Part shown: positions 1-7,351 of the stretch, one piece after another
Layout: every line of letters begins with the position of its first letter
Numbering within the stretch: position 1 is the first letter of the stretch
Notes under the pieces: model-generated
What the model was told of the DNA's origin: nothing
Databases searched by the model: none
Seen by the model: the letters and a program-made list of their open reading frames with translations, nothing else
Translations under genes and position numbers: made by a program
From: Alphaproteobacteria bacterium
GTDB taxonomy: Bacteria > Pseudomonadota > Alphaproteobacteria > Rhizobiales > Aestuariivirgaceae
Reading direction: 5' to 3'
Assembly (NCBI GenBank): GCA_020441605.1
Contig: JAGRLX010000038.1
Coordinates: forward strand, 6,116 to 13,466
Length of the DNA stretch: 7,351 bases

Positions 1-862
1 TCACCGTCTGCTCGATCTTCTGCAGCAGTCCCGGCGGCGCTTCGGCGAACAGTAGATGGGCTTCATCGAAAAAGAATACAAGGCGGGGACGCTCTGGGTC
101 GCCAACCTCCGGCATTTCCTCGAAGAGCTCCGACATCAGCCACAGCAGGAAGGTGGCATAGAGCTGCGGCGAATTGATCAGCTTGTCGGCCGCGAGAATG
201 TTCATGTAACCACGGCCATCGCGTGTGGTTCGCATCAGGTCGCGAATGTCAACCGCCGGCTCTCCGAAGAACTTGTCGCCGCCCTGTTCCTCCAGAACCA
301 CCAGGCGGCGCTGGATGGCACCTATTGTCTGGGCATTGACATTGCCGTACTCGGTGGTGATTTCCTTGCCACGTTCACCAAGCTCCTTCAGGAGAGCCCG
401 GAGATCCTTGAGATCGAGCAGCGCAAGCCCCTCCTGGTCGGCAATGCGAAAGGCAATGTTCAAGGCGCCTTCCTGGGCATCCGAAAGTCCCATGAAGCGT
501 GAAAGCAGCAGCGGGCCCATTTCGGTAATCGTGGTGCGAATTGGATGGCCCTGCTCACCGAAAAGATCCCAGAAGATCGTCGGTGTCGCTTCGAAGCCGT
601 AATCATCGAAGCCGATCTTCTTGGCTCTTTCGATCAGGAAGTCCTTCGGCTCGCCCTCCATGCTGATGCCGGAAAGATCGCCTTTCACGTCCGCTGCGAA
701 GACCGGAACGCCCGCCGCGCAAAATCCCTCTGCCATGATTTGCAGCGTGACGGTCTTGCCGGTGCCCGTTGCACCAGTGACCAGGCCGTGCCTATTGGCC
801 ATCTGCAGCAAGAGTTCCTCTCGCTTCCCGCCGTTGCCAAGAAAAATTGCCGTATCGGACAT
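1..862 (-). CDS. HerA-like ATPase, DUF853 (YjgR) family, 3' part missing
   Basis: This is an open frame on the minus strand that starts at ATG 862-860 and leaves the window without a stop. It gives 287 residues beginning MSDTAIFLGNGGKREELLLQ. A Walker A motif, GATGTGKT, lies at residues 30-37. A Walker B region (LVFFFDEAHLLF, acidic pair D266-E267) lies near the visible end. Between them are the DVKGDLSG segment and a long helical insert. This layout is that of the DUF853 family, HerA/FtsK-superfamily P-loop ATPases related to E. coli YjgR, usually about 500 residues, so a little over half is present. By homology it is a cytoplasmic NTP-hydrolysing motor; the family's physiological role is not established. 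No signal peptide or membrane segment is seen. A weak GGGGG ribosome site sits 8 bases upstream of the start. It is divergent from the DUF2267-like gene. Family assignment is confident; function is not. Confidence 0.9.
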   Translation of the reverse strand, partial: MSDTAIFLGNGGKREELLLQMANRHGLVTGATGTGKTVTLQIMAEGFCAAGVPVFAADVKGDLSGISMEGEPKDFLIERAKKIGFDDYGFEATPTIFWDLFGEQGHPIRTTITEMGPLLLSRFMGLSDAQEGALNIAFRIADQEGLALLDLKDLRALLKELGERGKEITTEYGNVNAQTIGAIQRRLVVLEEQGGDKFFGEPAVDIRDLMRTTRDGRGYMNILAADKLINSPQLYATFLLWLMSELFEEMPEVGDPERPRLVFFFDEAHLLFAEAPPGLLQKIEQTV

Positions 863-952
863 GATCGGAACCCCCGGAAAAAGCCCATCCTTGAAGATGG
901 CCAATCTGCTATAGATCAGATGACTAATCAAAATACTCAGCGGATAGAGAAG
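863..952. promoter_or_regulatory. Divergent intergenic region with small inverted repeat
   Basis: This 90-bp gap is the only non-coding space between the minus-strand ATPase and the rightward DUF2267-like gene, so promoters for both are expected here. Positions 904-921 read ATCTG, then CTATAGAT, then CAGAT: two 5-bp inverted arms around a core containing the palindrome CTATAG. On the plus strand TGCTATAGA (907-915) resembles an extended -10 element. No well-spaced -35 box was found in either direction, so exact promoter positions are not claimed. The arms could be an operator, but they are short enough to occur by chance. Confidence 0.35.
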
Positions 953-1342
953 ATGGAAGAGTTGATTGCGAGAATTTCGGCAGGAACGGGACTCGATGCA
1001 GCCAAGGCTGAGAAAGCGCTCGGTATCATGCTCAATCTCGTCAAGACGCAAGGAGATCAGACGAAAGTTGCCGAACTGTTCGACAAATTGCCGGGGGCCG
1101 CAGAATTGGCCATCGCTCAAGGGAGCGACGGCGCCAGCAAGACAGGACTCCTCGGCATGCTGGCAGGCGGCATGATGGGCGGTCCGCTGGCAGCTGTCTC
1201 GAAACTCACAGCCGCCGGATTGTCGATGGATCAGATCAAGCAACTTGGAACCATCACTCTCGCCTACGCAAAGGAGAAAGCCGGTCCCGATCTGGTCAAG
1301 CAGGTGGCAGGGTCCATACCAGGGATCAGCGGCTATGTGTGA
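953..1342 (+). CDS. DUF2267/DUF2780-like small protein, unknown function
   Basis: The gene encodes 129 residues starting [20 protein letters not shown] and ending SIPGISGYV. The N-terminal half is a short helical domain with a conserved-looking LPGA turn (residues 46-49). A Gly/Met-rich stretch follows at about 65-78 ([13 protein letters not shown]), then a second helical segment (residues 80-120). The order of helix bundle, LPGA, Gly-rich linker and AGLSMDQI helix resembles proteins annotated as DUF2267 or DUF2780; the function of these families is unknown. The Gly-rich part is too short and too flexible for a confident membrane segment. Start 953 is preferred because GGATAG lies 5 bases upstream. 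An in-frame ATG at 920 would add 11 polar residues and has no ribosome site. The frame is open back to 545, but that part overlaps the ATPase antisense and is taken as non-coding. The gene may be co-transcribed with the ABC genes 50 bp downstream. Confidence 0.8.
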   Translation: MEELIARISAGTGLDAAKAEKALGIMLNLVKTQGDQTKVAELFDKLPGAAELAIAQGSDGASKTGLLGMLAGGMMGGPLAAVSKLTAAGLSMDQIKQLGTITLAYAKEKAGPDLVKQVAGSIPGISGYV

Positions 1343-1392
1343 TGATTGGTCAGCAAGCCCCGGCATCGCCATGTGTGAGTGAAGACAAGCGG

Positions 1393-2130
1393 ATGACGAC
1401 CGACCCCCGAGCAACCAACACAACTCCCCAGTCCACCTTCCGCGTCCGCAACCTCTGCAAGATCTACCAAACCGGAGATGTCCAGGTCCATGCGCTGCGC
1501 GGCGTGGACTTTGACGCCTATCGCGGCGAGTTCATCGTCATTCTGGGGCCGTCGGGCTCAGGCAAGTCCACCTTCCTCAACATCATCGGCGGCCTCGACA
1601 GGGCGACATCCGGGGAAGTGTGGTTCGAAGATCATCAGTTGACGGCGCTCGACGAGACCGGCCTCACCCGTTATCGCCGAGACCATGTCGGCTTCATCTT
1701 TCAATTCTACAATCTCGTGCCCAGTCTCACGGCGCGCGAGAACGTCAAGCTAGTGACCGAGATCTCCCGGAATCCGATGAAGCCCGAAGAGGCGCTCGAT
1801 CTGGTCGGGCTCAAGGACCGCATGGAGCATTTCCCCGCCCAGCTTTCCGGTGGCGAACAGCAGAGGGTGGCAATCGCCAGGGCCATCGCCAAGCGGCCCG
1901 CGATACTGCTGTGCGACGAACCCACCGGGGCCCTCGATTCCAAGACGGGCACGCTCGTTCTCGATGCGCTGACAAAAGTCAATCTGGAGATCGGGGCCAC
2001 GACCCTGGTTATCACGCATAATGTGGCGATCCAGGACATTGCCGACCGGGTGGTGAACTTCGCCGATGGCAACATTGCATCCGAACACCGCAACACCGTG
2101 CGCAAGGCGGCGTCGGAGGTGAGCTGGTAG
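1393..2130 (+). CDS. ABC transporter ATP-binding protein, MacB/LolD class
   Basis: This 245-residue nucleotide-binding subunit powers the permease encoded next to it. All ABC motifs are intact: Walker [10 protein letters not shown] (52-60), Q-loop glutamine Q104 within [18 protein letters not shown], signature LSGGEQQ (151-157), Walker B ILLCDE with D175 and E176, and the H-loop histidine H209 in VITHN. The sequence around the Q-loop and the short length match the MacB/LolD/FtsE group, which pairs with FtsX-type permeases for export or lipoprotein handling rather than import. ATG 1393 is preferred, with GAAG 8 bases upstream. In-frame GTG codons at 1375 and 1339 would add residues not expected in the family, and the 1339 start would overlap the preceding stop. 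The stop is followed after 4 bp by the permease start, indicating one operon. The substrate cannot be told from this subunit. Confidence 0.95.
   Translation: MTTDPRATNTTPQSTFRVRNLCKIYQTGDVQVHALRGVDFDAYRGEFIVILGPSGSGKSTFLNIIGGLDRATSGEVWFEDHQLTALDETGLTRYRRDHVGFIFQFYNLVPSLTARENVKLVTEISRNPMKPEEALDLVGLKDRMEHFPAQLSGGEQQRVAIARAIAKRPAILLCDEPTGALDSKTGTLVLDALTKVNLEIGATTLVITHNVAIQDIADRVVNFADGNIASEHRNTVRKAASEVSW
2115..2122 (+). promoter_or_regulatory. Strong ribosome binding site for the permease
   Basis: GGAGGTGA, an 8-base match to the anti-Shine-Dalgarno sequence, lies inside the last codons of the ATPase gene. It is 12 bases before ATG 2135, somewhat farther than ideal. No start codon in the permease frame lies between them, so ATG 2135 is the supported start, and translation is probably coupled to the end of the ATPase gene. 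Confidence 0.6.
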
Positions 2131-2134
2131 CAGA

Positions 2135-4498
2135 ATGCGAGCCCTCCACATCAAGCTCCTCCGGGATCTGCGGCGTCTATGGGCCCAAGCCCTGGCAATC
2201 GCGCTGGTCATGGCAGCCGGTGTGGCAACCTTGATCCTTGGGGTGGGTGCCTATGATTCCCTCTCGACGACCCGGGCAAGCTATTATGAATCAAATCGTT
2301 TCGCTGACATCTTTGCCAATGTAACCCGGGCGCCCAACACGCTGGCCAGCGACATTGGGGCGATCAAGGGCGTGGCCTCCGTCGAAACCAGAATCTTGAA
2401 GATTGCCCTTGCCGATGTTGAAGGCATGGTGGAACCGGCATCGGTCATGCTGGTGTCGCTGCCCGCCTATCGTGGGCAGGACCTGAACCGAATACATTTG
2501 CGCAGCGGGCGCATTCCCGATGCCGAAGCAAGCACGGAGGCTGTGGTCAGTGAGGGATTTGCCAAGGCCCACGGATTTCAGATCGGATCGACCGTCCGTG
2601 TTCTGATCAATGGAAGGATGCGCGCTGTCCAGGTGGTTGGCACGGCCCTTTCTCCAGAGTTCATCTACGCACTGGGGCCTGGTGACCTGATGCCCGACGA
2701 TCGCCGGTTCGGTGTCCTGTGGATGCCGGAACGCGCCCTGGCAGCAGCCTATGATCTGCAAGGCGCGTTCTCCAGCGTGACTATTCGACTGCTGCCGAAT
2801 GCTTCCGAATCGGCCGTCATAGAGCGGCTTGATGCGATATTGACGGATTATGGAGGCCTCGGAGCCTATGGCCGCAAGGACCAGACCTCGCATGCATTCC
2901 TCGATGCCGAGCTGCTGCAACTGCGCTCCATGAGCCGTATACTGCCACCCATCTTTCTTCTTGTGGCAGCGTTTCTCGTCAATATGACCCTGTCACGCCT
3001 GATCGCGCTTGAACGCGAGCAGATCGGCCTGCTGAAGGCAATGGGATATTCATCCTGGACAATCGCCCTGCACTACATCCAGTTCGTCTCTTTGATCGCC
3101 TTGATCGGCATCGCGATAGGCTTTTTCGCCGGTGCATCGCTTGGAACGGGACTGACCCGCCTGTATGCTAAGTTTTTCAGCTTCCCTTTCCTGGTCTTCA
3201 GTCGGAATCCGTCAGTCTACATCATTGCATCAGCGATCACGCTCGGTGCGGCTGTCGCTGGTGCCGTCAAGGCCGCGACCGATGTCGCCTGGCTTCCGCC
3301 AGCCGCGGCCATGGCGCCTCCTGCCCCACCCCGGTACAGCAAGGTACTGCGGGATGTCGTGGACTTGTCGCAATGGGTGCGGCAGTCCAGCGTCATCGTC
3401 ATGCGCCATCTGCTTCACTGGCCCTGGCGCACGGCGAGCGGCGTACTTGGCGTGGCCCTCGCCGTTGCCGTGCTGGTCGGCTCGCTGTGGTCGTTTGGGT
3501 CCATTGACCACATGATCGACATCACCTTCCATCGCAGCGACCGGCAGAGTGCGACGATCAGCTTCGCAGAAAAGCGGCCACTGTCGGCACTCTTTGCCGC
3601 GAGCCGGTTGCCTGGCGTGCTGCGCGCCGAACCCTATCGCGCAATCAGCGTCAAGTTGAAGAAGGGTCATATCGAGCGTCGTGTTGCCTTGACGGGCCGG
3701 CCGGAGTCAGCGGACCTCTCCCGTGTACTTGATGACAACCTGGTGCCCGTCGTTCTGCCCGATCACGGTATCGTTCTCTCCTCCACGCTCGCCGATATTC
3801 TGGGCGCGAAACGCGGCGACCTGATCGAGGTCGAGGTGCTCGAGGGTGATCGCCGTCTGGTCACCGAGCCAGTCTCGGCCATCATAACCGGCTACATCGG
3901 ACTTACGGCAGCAATGCAGATTGATGCCATGAACCGGATGCTTGGCGAAGGAAGTCTGATTTCTGGCGTCCATCTCGCATTCGATGAACAATTGGAAGGG
4001 CAGTTCTTCGCCGCGATTAAACAGACTCCGGTGACGAGTTTTGTAGCGATTCAACGCGCCGCCCTGCAAAGGTTCCGCGATACGCTAGCCCAGAACATCA
4101 CCATCATGATCACCGTCTATGCCAGTCTGGCGGCAATTATTGCATTCGGCGTCATTTATAATCTTGCGCGGATTTCACTGTCTGAACAAGGCCGCGAAAT
4201 GGCGAGTCTCCGGGTTCTCGGTTTCACCCGCCACGAAGTCTCGGGGCTGTTGCTCGGCGAACTGGCCGTGGTCGTGCTGATTGCGCAGCCTATGGGATGG
4301 CTGATCGGCTATGGCTTTGCCTGGGCCATGGTGAACGGCTTCACCACGGAACTCTACCGGGTACCCTTGATTGTCAATCGCAGTGTCTATGCCTATGCCA
4401 GTCTCATTGTTCTGGCGGCGGCGGCAGTGTCTGCATTCGTCGTCCGTAGACGAATCGACAGGCTCGACATGATAGAAGTGCTGAAGACGAGGGAGTGA
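2135..4498 (+). CDS. ABC transporter permease with two FtsX-type halves
   Basis: This 787-residue inner-membrane protein is the transmembrane partner of the adjacent ATPase. Eight hydrophobic segments are visible, near residues 15-39, 269-291, 312-335, 360-380, 432-454, 653-678, 702-730 and 750-770. They form two four-helix FtsX-like halves. In each, one helix is followed by a large periplasmic domain (about 40-268 and 455-650) and then by three helices. The cytoplasmic coupling stretches [18 protein letters not shown] (293-310) and [19 protein letters not shown] (684-702) are the typical paired FtsX motifs. The C-terminus [17 protein letters not shown] is also typical. The linker between halves is Pro/Ala-rich (388-400). 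This arrangement belongs to the large COG0577-type permeases, which drive mechanotransmission-type export or lipid/lipoprotein extraction rather than carrying solute through a channel. Its stop codon lies 2 bp before the adaptor start. The substrate is unknown. Confidence 0.93.
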   Translation: MRALHIKLLRDLRRLWAQALAIALVMAAGVATLILGVGAYDSLSTTRASYYESNRFADIFANVTRAPNTLASDIGAIKGVASVETRILKIALADVEGMVEPASVMLVSLPAYRGQDLNRIHLRSGRIPDAEASTEAVVSEGFAKAHGFQIGSTVRVLINGRMRAVQVVGTALSPEFIYALGPGDLMPDDRRFGVLWMPERALAAAYDLQGAFSSVTIRLLPNASESAVIERLDAILTDYGGLGAYGRKDQTSHAFLDAELLQLRSMSRILPPIFLLVAAFLVNMTLSRLIALEREQIGLLKAMGYSSWTIALHYIQFVSLIALIGIAIGFFAGASLGTGLTRLYAKFFSFPFLVFSRNPSVYIIASAITLGAAVAGAVKAATDVAWLPPAAAMAPPAPPRYSKVLRDVVDLSQWVRQSSVIVMRHLLHWPWRTASGVLGVALAVAVLVGSLWSFGSIDHMIDITFHRSDRQSATISFAEKRPLSALFAASRLPGVLRAEPYRAISVKLKKGHIERRVALTGRPESADLSRVLDDNLVPVVLPDHGIVLSSTLADILGAKRGDLIEVEVLEGDRRLVTEPVSAIITGYIGLTAAMQIDAMNRMLGEGSLISGVHLAFDEQLEGQFFAAIKQTPVTSFVAIQRAALQRFRDTLAQNITIMITVYASLAAIIAFGVIYNLARISLSEQGREMASLRVLGFTRHEVSGLLLGELAVVVLIAQPMGWLIGYGFAWAMVNGFTTELYRVPLIVNRSVYAYASLIVLAAAAVSAFVVRRRIDRLDMIEVLKTRE

Positions 4499-4500
4499 GA

Positions 4501-5694
4501 ATGTTTCGCCGCCTGCTCATTGGGCTTGTAATCATAGCAGTCATCAGTGCCGCCGCATGGGCCCTCTGGCCACGGCCGGTCGCCGTCGATGTCGCCACGA
4601 TCGGGCGTCATAGCATCGAGATCTTCGCAGAAGATGAGGGCAAGACGCGGATCCGCAACGTCTTCACCGTGTCGGCGCCGATTTCGGGCCAGATGCAGCG
4701 CCTGGGCCTTGAGGCAGGCGACCAGGTCATCGCGCAGGAAACCGTGGTGGCGACGATCCGTCCGGTCGCACCGGCGCTTCTCGATGCAAGATCGAGACGG
4801 GTCGCAGAGGCAGCGGTGGCCGCGGCCCGTGCTGCCGTCGATCTTGCATCGGCGGAACTTCGCCAGGCCGAGGCCCAACTCAGATTCCTGCAAGGTGAAC
4901 TGCAACGTGCAACCGCGCTGGTGCGGCGTGGAACGATTTCGGAGCGCGCCTTCGAGAAAGCCAAACTCGATGCGGAGACCGCTTCGGCCGCCGTCGAGAG
5001 CGCCAAGGCGGCGCACATGGTGCGCCAACGCGAGTTGGAAAGCGCCGAGGCGGCACTGGTTCAAGGCCGGGACACCGGAAGTGACGGGGAATGCTGCGCC
5101 GAGGTCCTGGCTCCTGTTTCGGGCCGTGTGCTGCGAGTTCTGACGGAAAGCGAGCAGGTCGTGCAAGCGGGCATGCCACTGGTCGAGATCGGTGATCCAG
5201 CCGACATCGAGATCGTCGCGGACATCTTGTCACGTGATGCAGTTCGCATCGTTCAGGGCGCGGCCGCCAGCGTCATCGGATGGGGCGGTCCGCCGCTCGC
5301 TGCCCGTGTTCTGCGTGTCGAACCATCGGCGACCACCAAGGTCTCAGCGCTTGGCATCGAGGAGCAACGGGTCAACGTCGTGCTCAACTTGGATGGCGAC
5401 CCCAAACGATGGGAAAAGCTCGGCCATGGCTTTCGGGTCGTCGTGCGGATCGAATTGTGGCGTGGCGACAATCTGGTGACCGTTCCAATCGGTGCGCTGT
5501 TCCGCGTCGGCGCTGATTGGGCCGTTTATGTGATTGCCGACTCGCGGGCCCATCTTCGTCTCGTCACCCTCGGAGAGCGAAACTCAGACCTGGCCGAGAT
5601 CCAGTCGGGTCTGTCCGTTGACGAGCAGGTAATCTTGCACCCCAGCGACCTGGTTGCTGACGGAACCCGCGTCTCCGCCAATACTGCAGATTAG
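4501..5694 (+). CDS. HlyD-family periplasmic adaptor (membrane fusion protein)
   Basis: This 397-residue adaptor would bridge the permease to an outer-membrane channel. Residues 5-23 form a single N-terminal membrane anchor (LLIGLVIIAVISAAAWALW) with a positively charged start. A first lipoyl-type half follows (about 50-88, VSAPISGQMQRLGLEAGDQV), then an Ala/Glu/Arg-rich coiled-coil hairpin (about 96-190). The second lipoyl half (about 200-232, EVLAPVSGRVLRVLTESEQV) and beta-barrel and membrane-proximal domains (about 235-390) complete it. The order and length are normal for the family. Two adjacent cysteines (C198, C199) sit where the hairpin re-enters the lipoyl domain. ATG 4501 is chosen because GAGGGAG ends 5 bases upstream; an in-frame GTG at 4495 overlapping the permease stop would add only two residues. 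With the two preceding genes it makes a complete inner-membrane export module. No outer-membrane factor follows. Confidence 0.92.
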   Translation: MFRRLLIGLVIIAVISAAAWALWPRPVAVDVATIGRHSIEIFAEDEGKTRIRNVFTVSAPISGQMQRLGLEAGDQVIAQETVVATIRPVAPALLDARSRRVAEAAVAAARAAVDLASAELRQAEAQLRFLQGELQRATALVRRGTISERAFEKAKLDAETASAAVESAKAAHMVRQRELESAEAALVQGRDTGSDGECCAEVLAPVSGRVLRVLTESEQVVQAGMPLVEIGDPADIEIVADILSRDAVRIVQGAAASVIGWGGPPLAARVLRVEPSATTKVSALGIEEQRVNVVLNLDGDPKRWEKLGHGFRVVVRIELWRGDNLVTVPIGALFRVGADWAVYVIADSRAHLRLVTLGERNSDLAEIQSGLSVDEQVILHPSDLVADGTRVSANTAD

Positions 5695-5763
5695 ACCAAG
5701 TGTGGTTTGCAGAGCAGCATAGCCTTGGCTATGGTTTGTGCCGTGCAATATGAGCGGGTGGCC
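5695..5763 (+). promoter_or_regulatory. Spacer before mutA with 7-bp perfect inverted repeat
   Basis: This 69-bp gap separates the export cassette from mutA. CATAGCC (5718-5724) and GGCTATG (5727-5733) are exact inverted copies separated by two bases, able to form a small hairpin. No T-run follows, so it is a poor intrinsic terminator and could instead be an operator. A loose promoter match, TTGGCT (5725-5730) and ATATGA (5748-5753) with 17 bases between, overlaps its right arm; it would place the transcription start very near the mutA start codon. Which role applies, if any, cannot be decided from sequence. Confidence 0.35.
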
Positions 5764-6960
5764 ATGACTGAGCTATCTTTTGCCGCGGACTTTCCGGCTA
5801 TGCGGCGCGACGACTGGATGAAGCGGGTGGAGGCCGTGCTCAAGGGTGCGGCCTTCGATGAAAGGTTGATGACGGAAACGCCGGATGGCTTTCGCCTGGC
5901 GCCAATCTATTCGACTGTCGACGGACCAAGAGCCGCCCGCGAAGCGCAGCAGCCCTGGACACTGTTTCAAAGAACCGATCACCCCGAACCGCACAGCGCG
6001 AACGCGCAGGCGCTTGACGATCTGGCGAATGGCGCCACCGGCCTGAACCTGGTGATCAAGGGTTGTCAGGAAGCTCGTGGGTGCGGGCTCGACGTGGCCA
6101 GTCTGGCGAGAGTACTCCAAGGTGTGCCGCTCCATGCGACGGCATTGCGCGTCGAGGGCAACGGCGGACTGGCCCTGGCTGACCTGATTTCGCGGTTGCC
6201 GCTTGATCCTGAGCGGATGAACGTCTCCTTTGGGCTCAAGGATCCCAGCGCGGCACAGGCCCTTTCGCGACGGGGATTCACCGCCACGCTGATGGAAGCC
6301 GACGGCCGCCCGTGGCACGAGCGTGGCGCAACTGATGCCGAGGAGCTGGGGGCGGTCCTGGCGGAGGCAGTGAGCTTTCTCCGGTCTCTCGAGCAGTTGA
6401 ACGATGTTCTGCTGGTGCGCGCCGTTGGCGTCACGCTCACCGCGACCCAGGACATGTTCGCGACCATTGCAAAGTTCAGGGCCATGCGGCTGCTCTGGGC
6501 GCGGGTCCTTGACGTGGTGGGTCTGCCCGAACAATCGCTGCGACTGCATGGCGAGACGAGCTGGAAAATGATGGCATCGCTCGATCCCCACACCAACATC
6601 CTGCGGGCGACGGCCGCCGTCTTCGGCTCCGGCCTCGGTGGAGCGGAATCGATCTGCGTCCTTCCGTTCTCGATCACCCAGGGGCTTCCCAACCGTCTCG
6701 CGCGTCGAGTCGCACGCAATGTGCAGACCGTCCTCATGGAGGAATCGAACTTGTGGCGCGTCGCCGATCCGGCCTCGGGCTCGGGTTACGTCGAAACCCT
6801 CACGGAGATGCTGTGTCAACGCGCCTGGCGTGTCTTTCAGGACGCGGAATCCGGCCGCTGGCCATCACCAGATTCATCATGCCGCGTCGGCGAGCCCGTC
6901 GTCGGCACAAGTGTCTATCGGCTGAAGACCGAATACCCTGCCGAAGTGGAGACGGTCTGA
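5764..6960 (+). CDS. mutA: Methylmalonyl-CoA mutase small subunit
   Basis: MutA is the non-catalytic partner of the adenosylcobalamin-dependent mutase, which interconverts (R)-methylmalonyl-CoA and succinyl-CoA in the cytoplasm during propionyl-CoA assimilation. The 398 residues open with [20 protein letters not shown], typical for the subunit, followed by [14 protein letters not shown] (63-76). The latter aligns with the large subunit's [16 protein letters not shown] but lacks its TMY tyrosine. The TIM-barrel end is marked by [22 protein letters not shown] (261-282). The protein stops after [18 protein letters not shown], so no cobalamin-type C-terminal domain follows; characterised actinobacterial small subunits are over 600 residues and keep one. 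The stretch between FQD (358-360) and GTSVY (381-385) is only about 20 residues, shorter than I would expect. ATG 5764 fits the family N-terminus; in-frame ATGs at 5707 and 5731 add unlike sequence. Its stop overlaps the mutB start by one base. Confidence 0.9.
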   Translation: MTELSFAADFPAMRRDDWMKRVEAVLKGAAFDERLMTETPDGFRLAPIYSTVDGPRAAREAQQPWTLFQRTDHPEPHSANAQALDDLANGATGLNLVIKGCQEARGCGLDVASLARVLQGVPLHATALRVEGNGGLALADLISRLPLDPERMNVSFGLKDPSAAQALSRRGFTATLMEADGRPWHERGATDAEELGAVLAEAVSFLRSLEQLNDVLLVRAVGVTLTATQDMFATIAKFRAMRLLWARVLDVVGLPEQSLRLHGETSWKMMASLDPHTNILRATAAVFGSGLGGAESICVLPFSITQGLPNRLARRVARNVQTVLMEESNLWRVADPASGSGYVETLTEMLCQRAWRVFQDAESGRWPSPDSSCRVGEPVVGTSVYRLKTEYPAEVETV

Positions 6961-7351
6961 TGGCGCGGATACCGAACTTTTCAGATATCGATTTTGCGGC
7001 ATCTGCCATCAATGGCTGCGGCGGCAAGGCCTGGACCACCCCGGAGGATCTTCAGGTCAAATGCTCCTACTGGCCAGAGGACCTCAAGGGCATTGACTTC
7101 CTGGATACCTGGCCCGGTATCGCGCCATTCCTGCGTGGCCCCTATCCCACGATGTACACCACGCAGCCGTGGACGATCCGGCAATATGCCGGGTTTTCGA
7201 CGGCTGAGGATTCCAATGCCTTCTACCGCAGGAATCTGGCGGCCGGACAAATGGGGCTGTCGATCGCCTTCGACCTGGCGACCCACCGTGGATACGACTC
7301 GGACCACCCGCGGGTCACGGGCGACGTGGGCATGGCGGGCGTGGCGATCGA
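6960..7351 (+). CDS. mutB: Methylmalonyl-CoA mutase large subunit, 5' part
   Basis: The first 130 residues of the catalytic subunit are present; the gene continues beyond the right edge (the family is usually about 710-730 residues). The visible part contains the hallmark stretch [20 protein letters not shown] (59-78), then [20 protein letters not shown] and [16 protein letters not shown], ending in [11 protein letters not shown]66 in TMY corresponds to the active-site tyrosine known as Tyr89 in the Propionibacterium enzyme. The stretch around it forms the substrate-binding start of the TIM barrel; the cobalamin-binding domain lies outside the window. ATG 6960 shares its A with the mutA stop (TGATG), and GGAG sits 8 bases upstream, so translation of the two subunits is probably coupled. 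The N-terminal extension is short, as expected for a bacterial enzyme. The identification is very secure. Confidence 0.97.
   Translation, partial: MARIPNFSDIDFAASAINGCGGKAWTTPEDLQVKCSYWPEDLKGIDFLDTWPGIAPFLRGPYPTMYTTQPWTIRQYAGFSTAEDSNAFYRRNLAAGQMGLSIAFDLATHRGYDSDHPRVTGDVGMAGVAI

Noticed and set aside
56..602. Plus-strand open frames across the left end
   Set aside because: They are antisense shadows of the minus-strand ATPase, which has clear Walker motifs.
545..952. N-terminal extension of the DUF2267-like frame back to ATG 545 (265 residues in total)
   Set aside because: The extra 136 codons lie mostly antisense to the well-supported HerA-like ATPase and show no family resemblance. The DUF2267-like domain begins right at MEEL (953), which has its own ribosome site.
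1335..1378. 8-bp direct repeat ATGTGTGA at 1335-1342 and 1371-1378
   Set aside because: It is short, not flanked by further similarity, and easily explained by chance in a 50-bp gap.
4393..5166. Minus-strand open frame (257 codons) opposite the adaptor gene
   Set aside because: It overlaps the ends of two well-supported genes, has no domain signature and no plausible ribosome site.
5706..5713. TTTGCAGA, one mismatch from the TTTGCAAA half-site reported for PccR-type regulators of propionyl-CoA genes
   Set aside because: Only a single imperfect half-site is present, with no second copy at the expected spacing. Chance occurrence is likely, although the position upstream of mutA is suggestive.
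5773..6819. Long minus-strand open frame (348 codons) opposite mutA
   Set aside because: It is a high-GC antisense shadow. Its translation is rich in His, Arg and Gly with no recognisable domain, while the plus strand encodes a clear mutase subunit.

Overview
The window looks like a stretch of an alphaproteobacterial chromosome, most likely from the order Hyphomicrobiales (rhizobia and relatives). This is an inference from three things: the fairly high GC content, the style of the encoded proteins, and a two-gene methylmalonyl-CoA mutase beside a rhizobial-type ABC export cassette. No mobile element, tRNA, rRNA or CRISPR array is visible, and coding density is high.

Left part (1-952): a HerA/FtsK-like P-loop ATPase of the DUF853 (YjgR) family is read on the minus strand and runs off the left edge. 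Its first 287 residues are present, including intact Walker A and Walker B motifs. It is divergent from everything else. The 90-bp gap upstream (863-952) must hold the start signals for it and for the first rightward gene, and contains a small inverted repeat around a CTATAG core.

Middle (953-5694): four rightward genes are packed with gaps of 50, 4 and 2 bp. They are a 129-aa DUF2267/DUF2780-like protein of unknown function, a MacB/LolD-class ABC ATPase, an 787-aa permease with two FtsX-type halves, and a HlyD-type membrane-fusion adaptor. The last three form a complete inner-membrane and periplasmic export module. No outer-membrane channel gene is in the window, so a TolC-like partner would have to be supplied from elsewhere.

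Right part (5695-7351): after a 69-bp spacer with a 7-bp perfect inverted repeat come mutA and mutB, the small and large subunits of adenosylcobalamin-dependent methylmalonyl-CoA mutase. Their stop and start codons share one base. MutA is short (398 aa): it lacks a C-terminal cobalamin-type domain and has a compressed segment near its end. MutB is cut by the window edge after 130 residues, with its active-site region intact. The enzyme interconverts (R)-methylmalonyl-CoA and succinyl-CoA in propionyl-CoA assimilation. Nothing visible links it functionally to the exporter.

I found no clearly new biological system. The most unusual items are the MutA C-terminus, the divergent ATPase/DUF2267-like pair, and the orphan exporter cassette.
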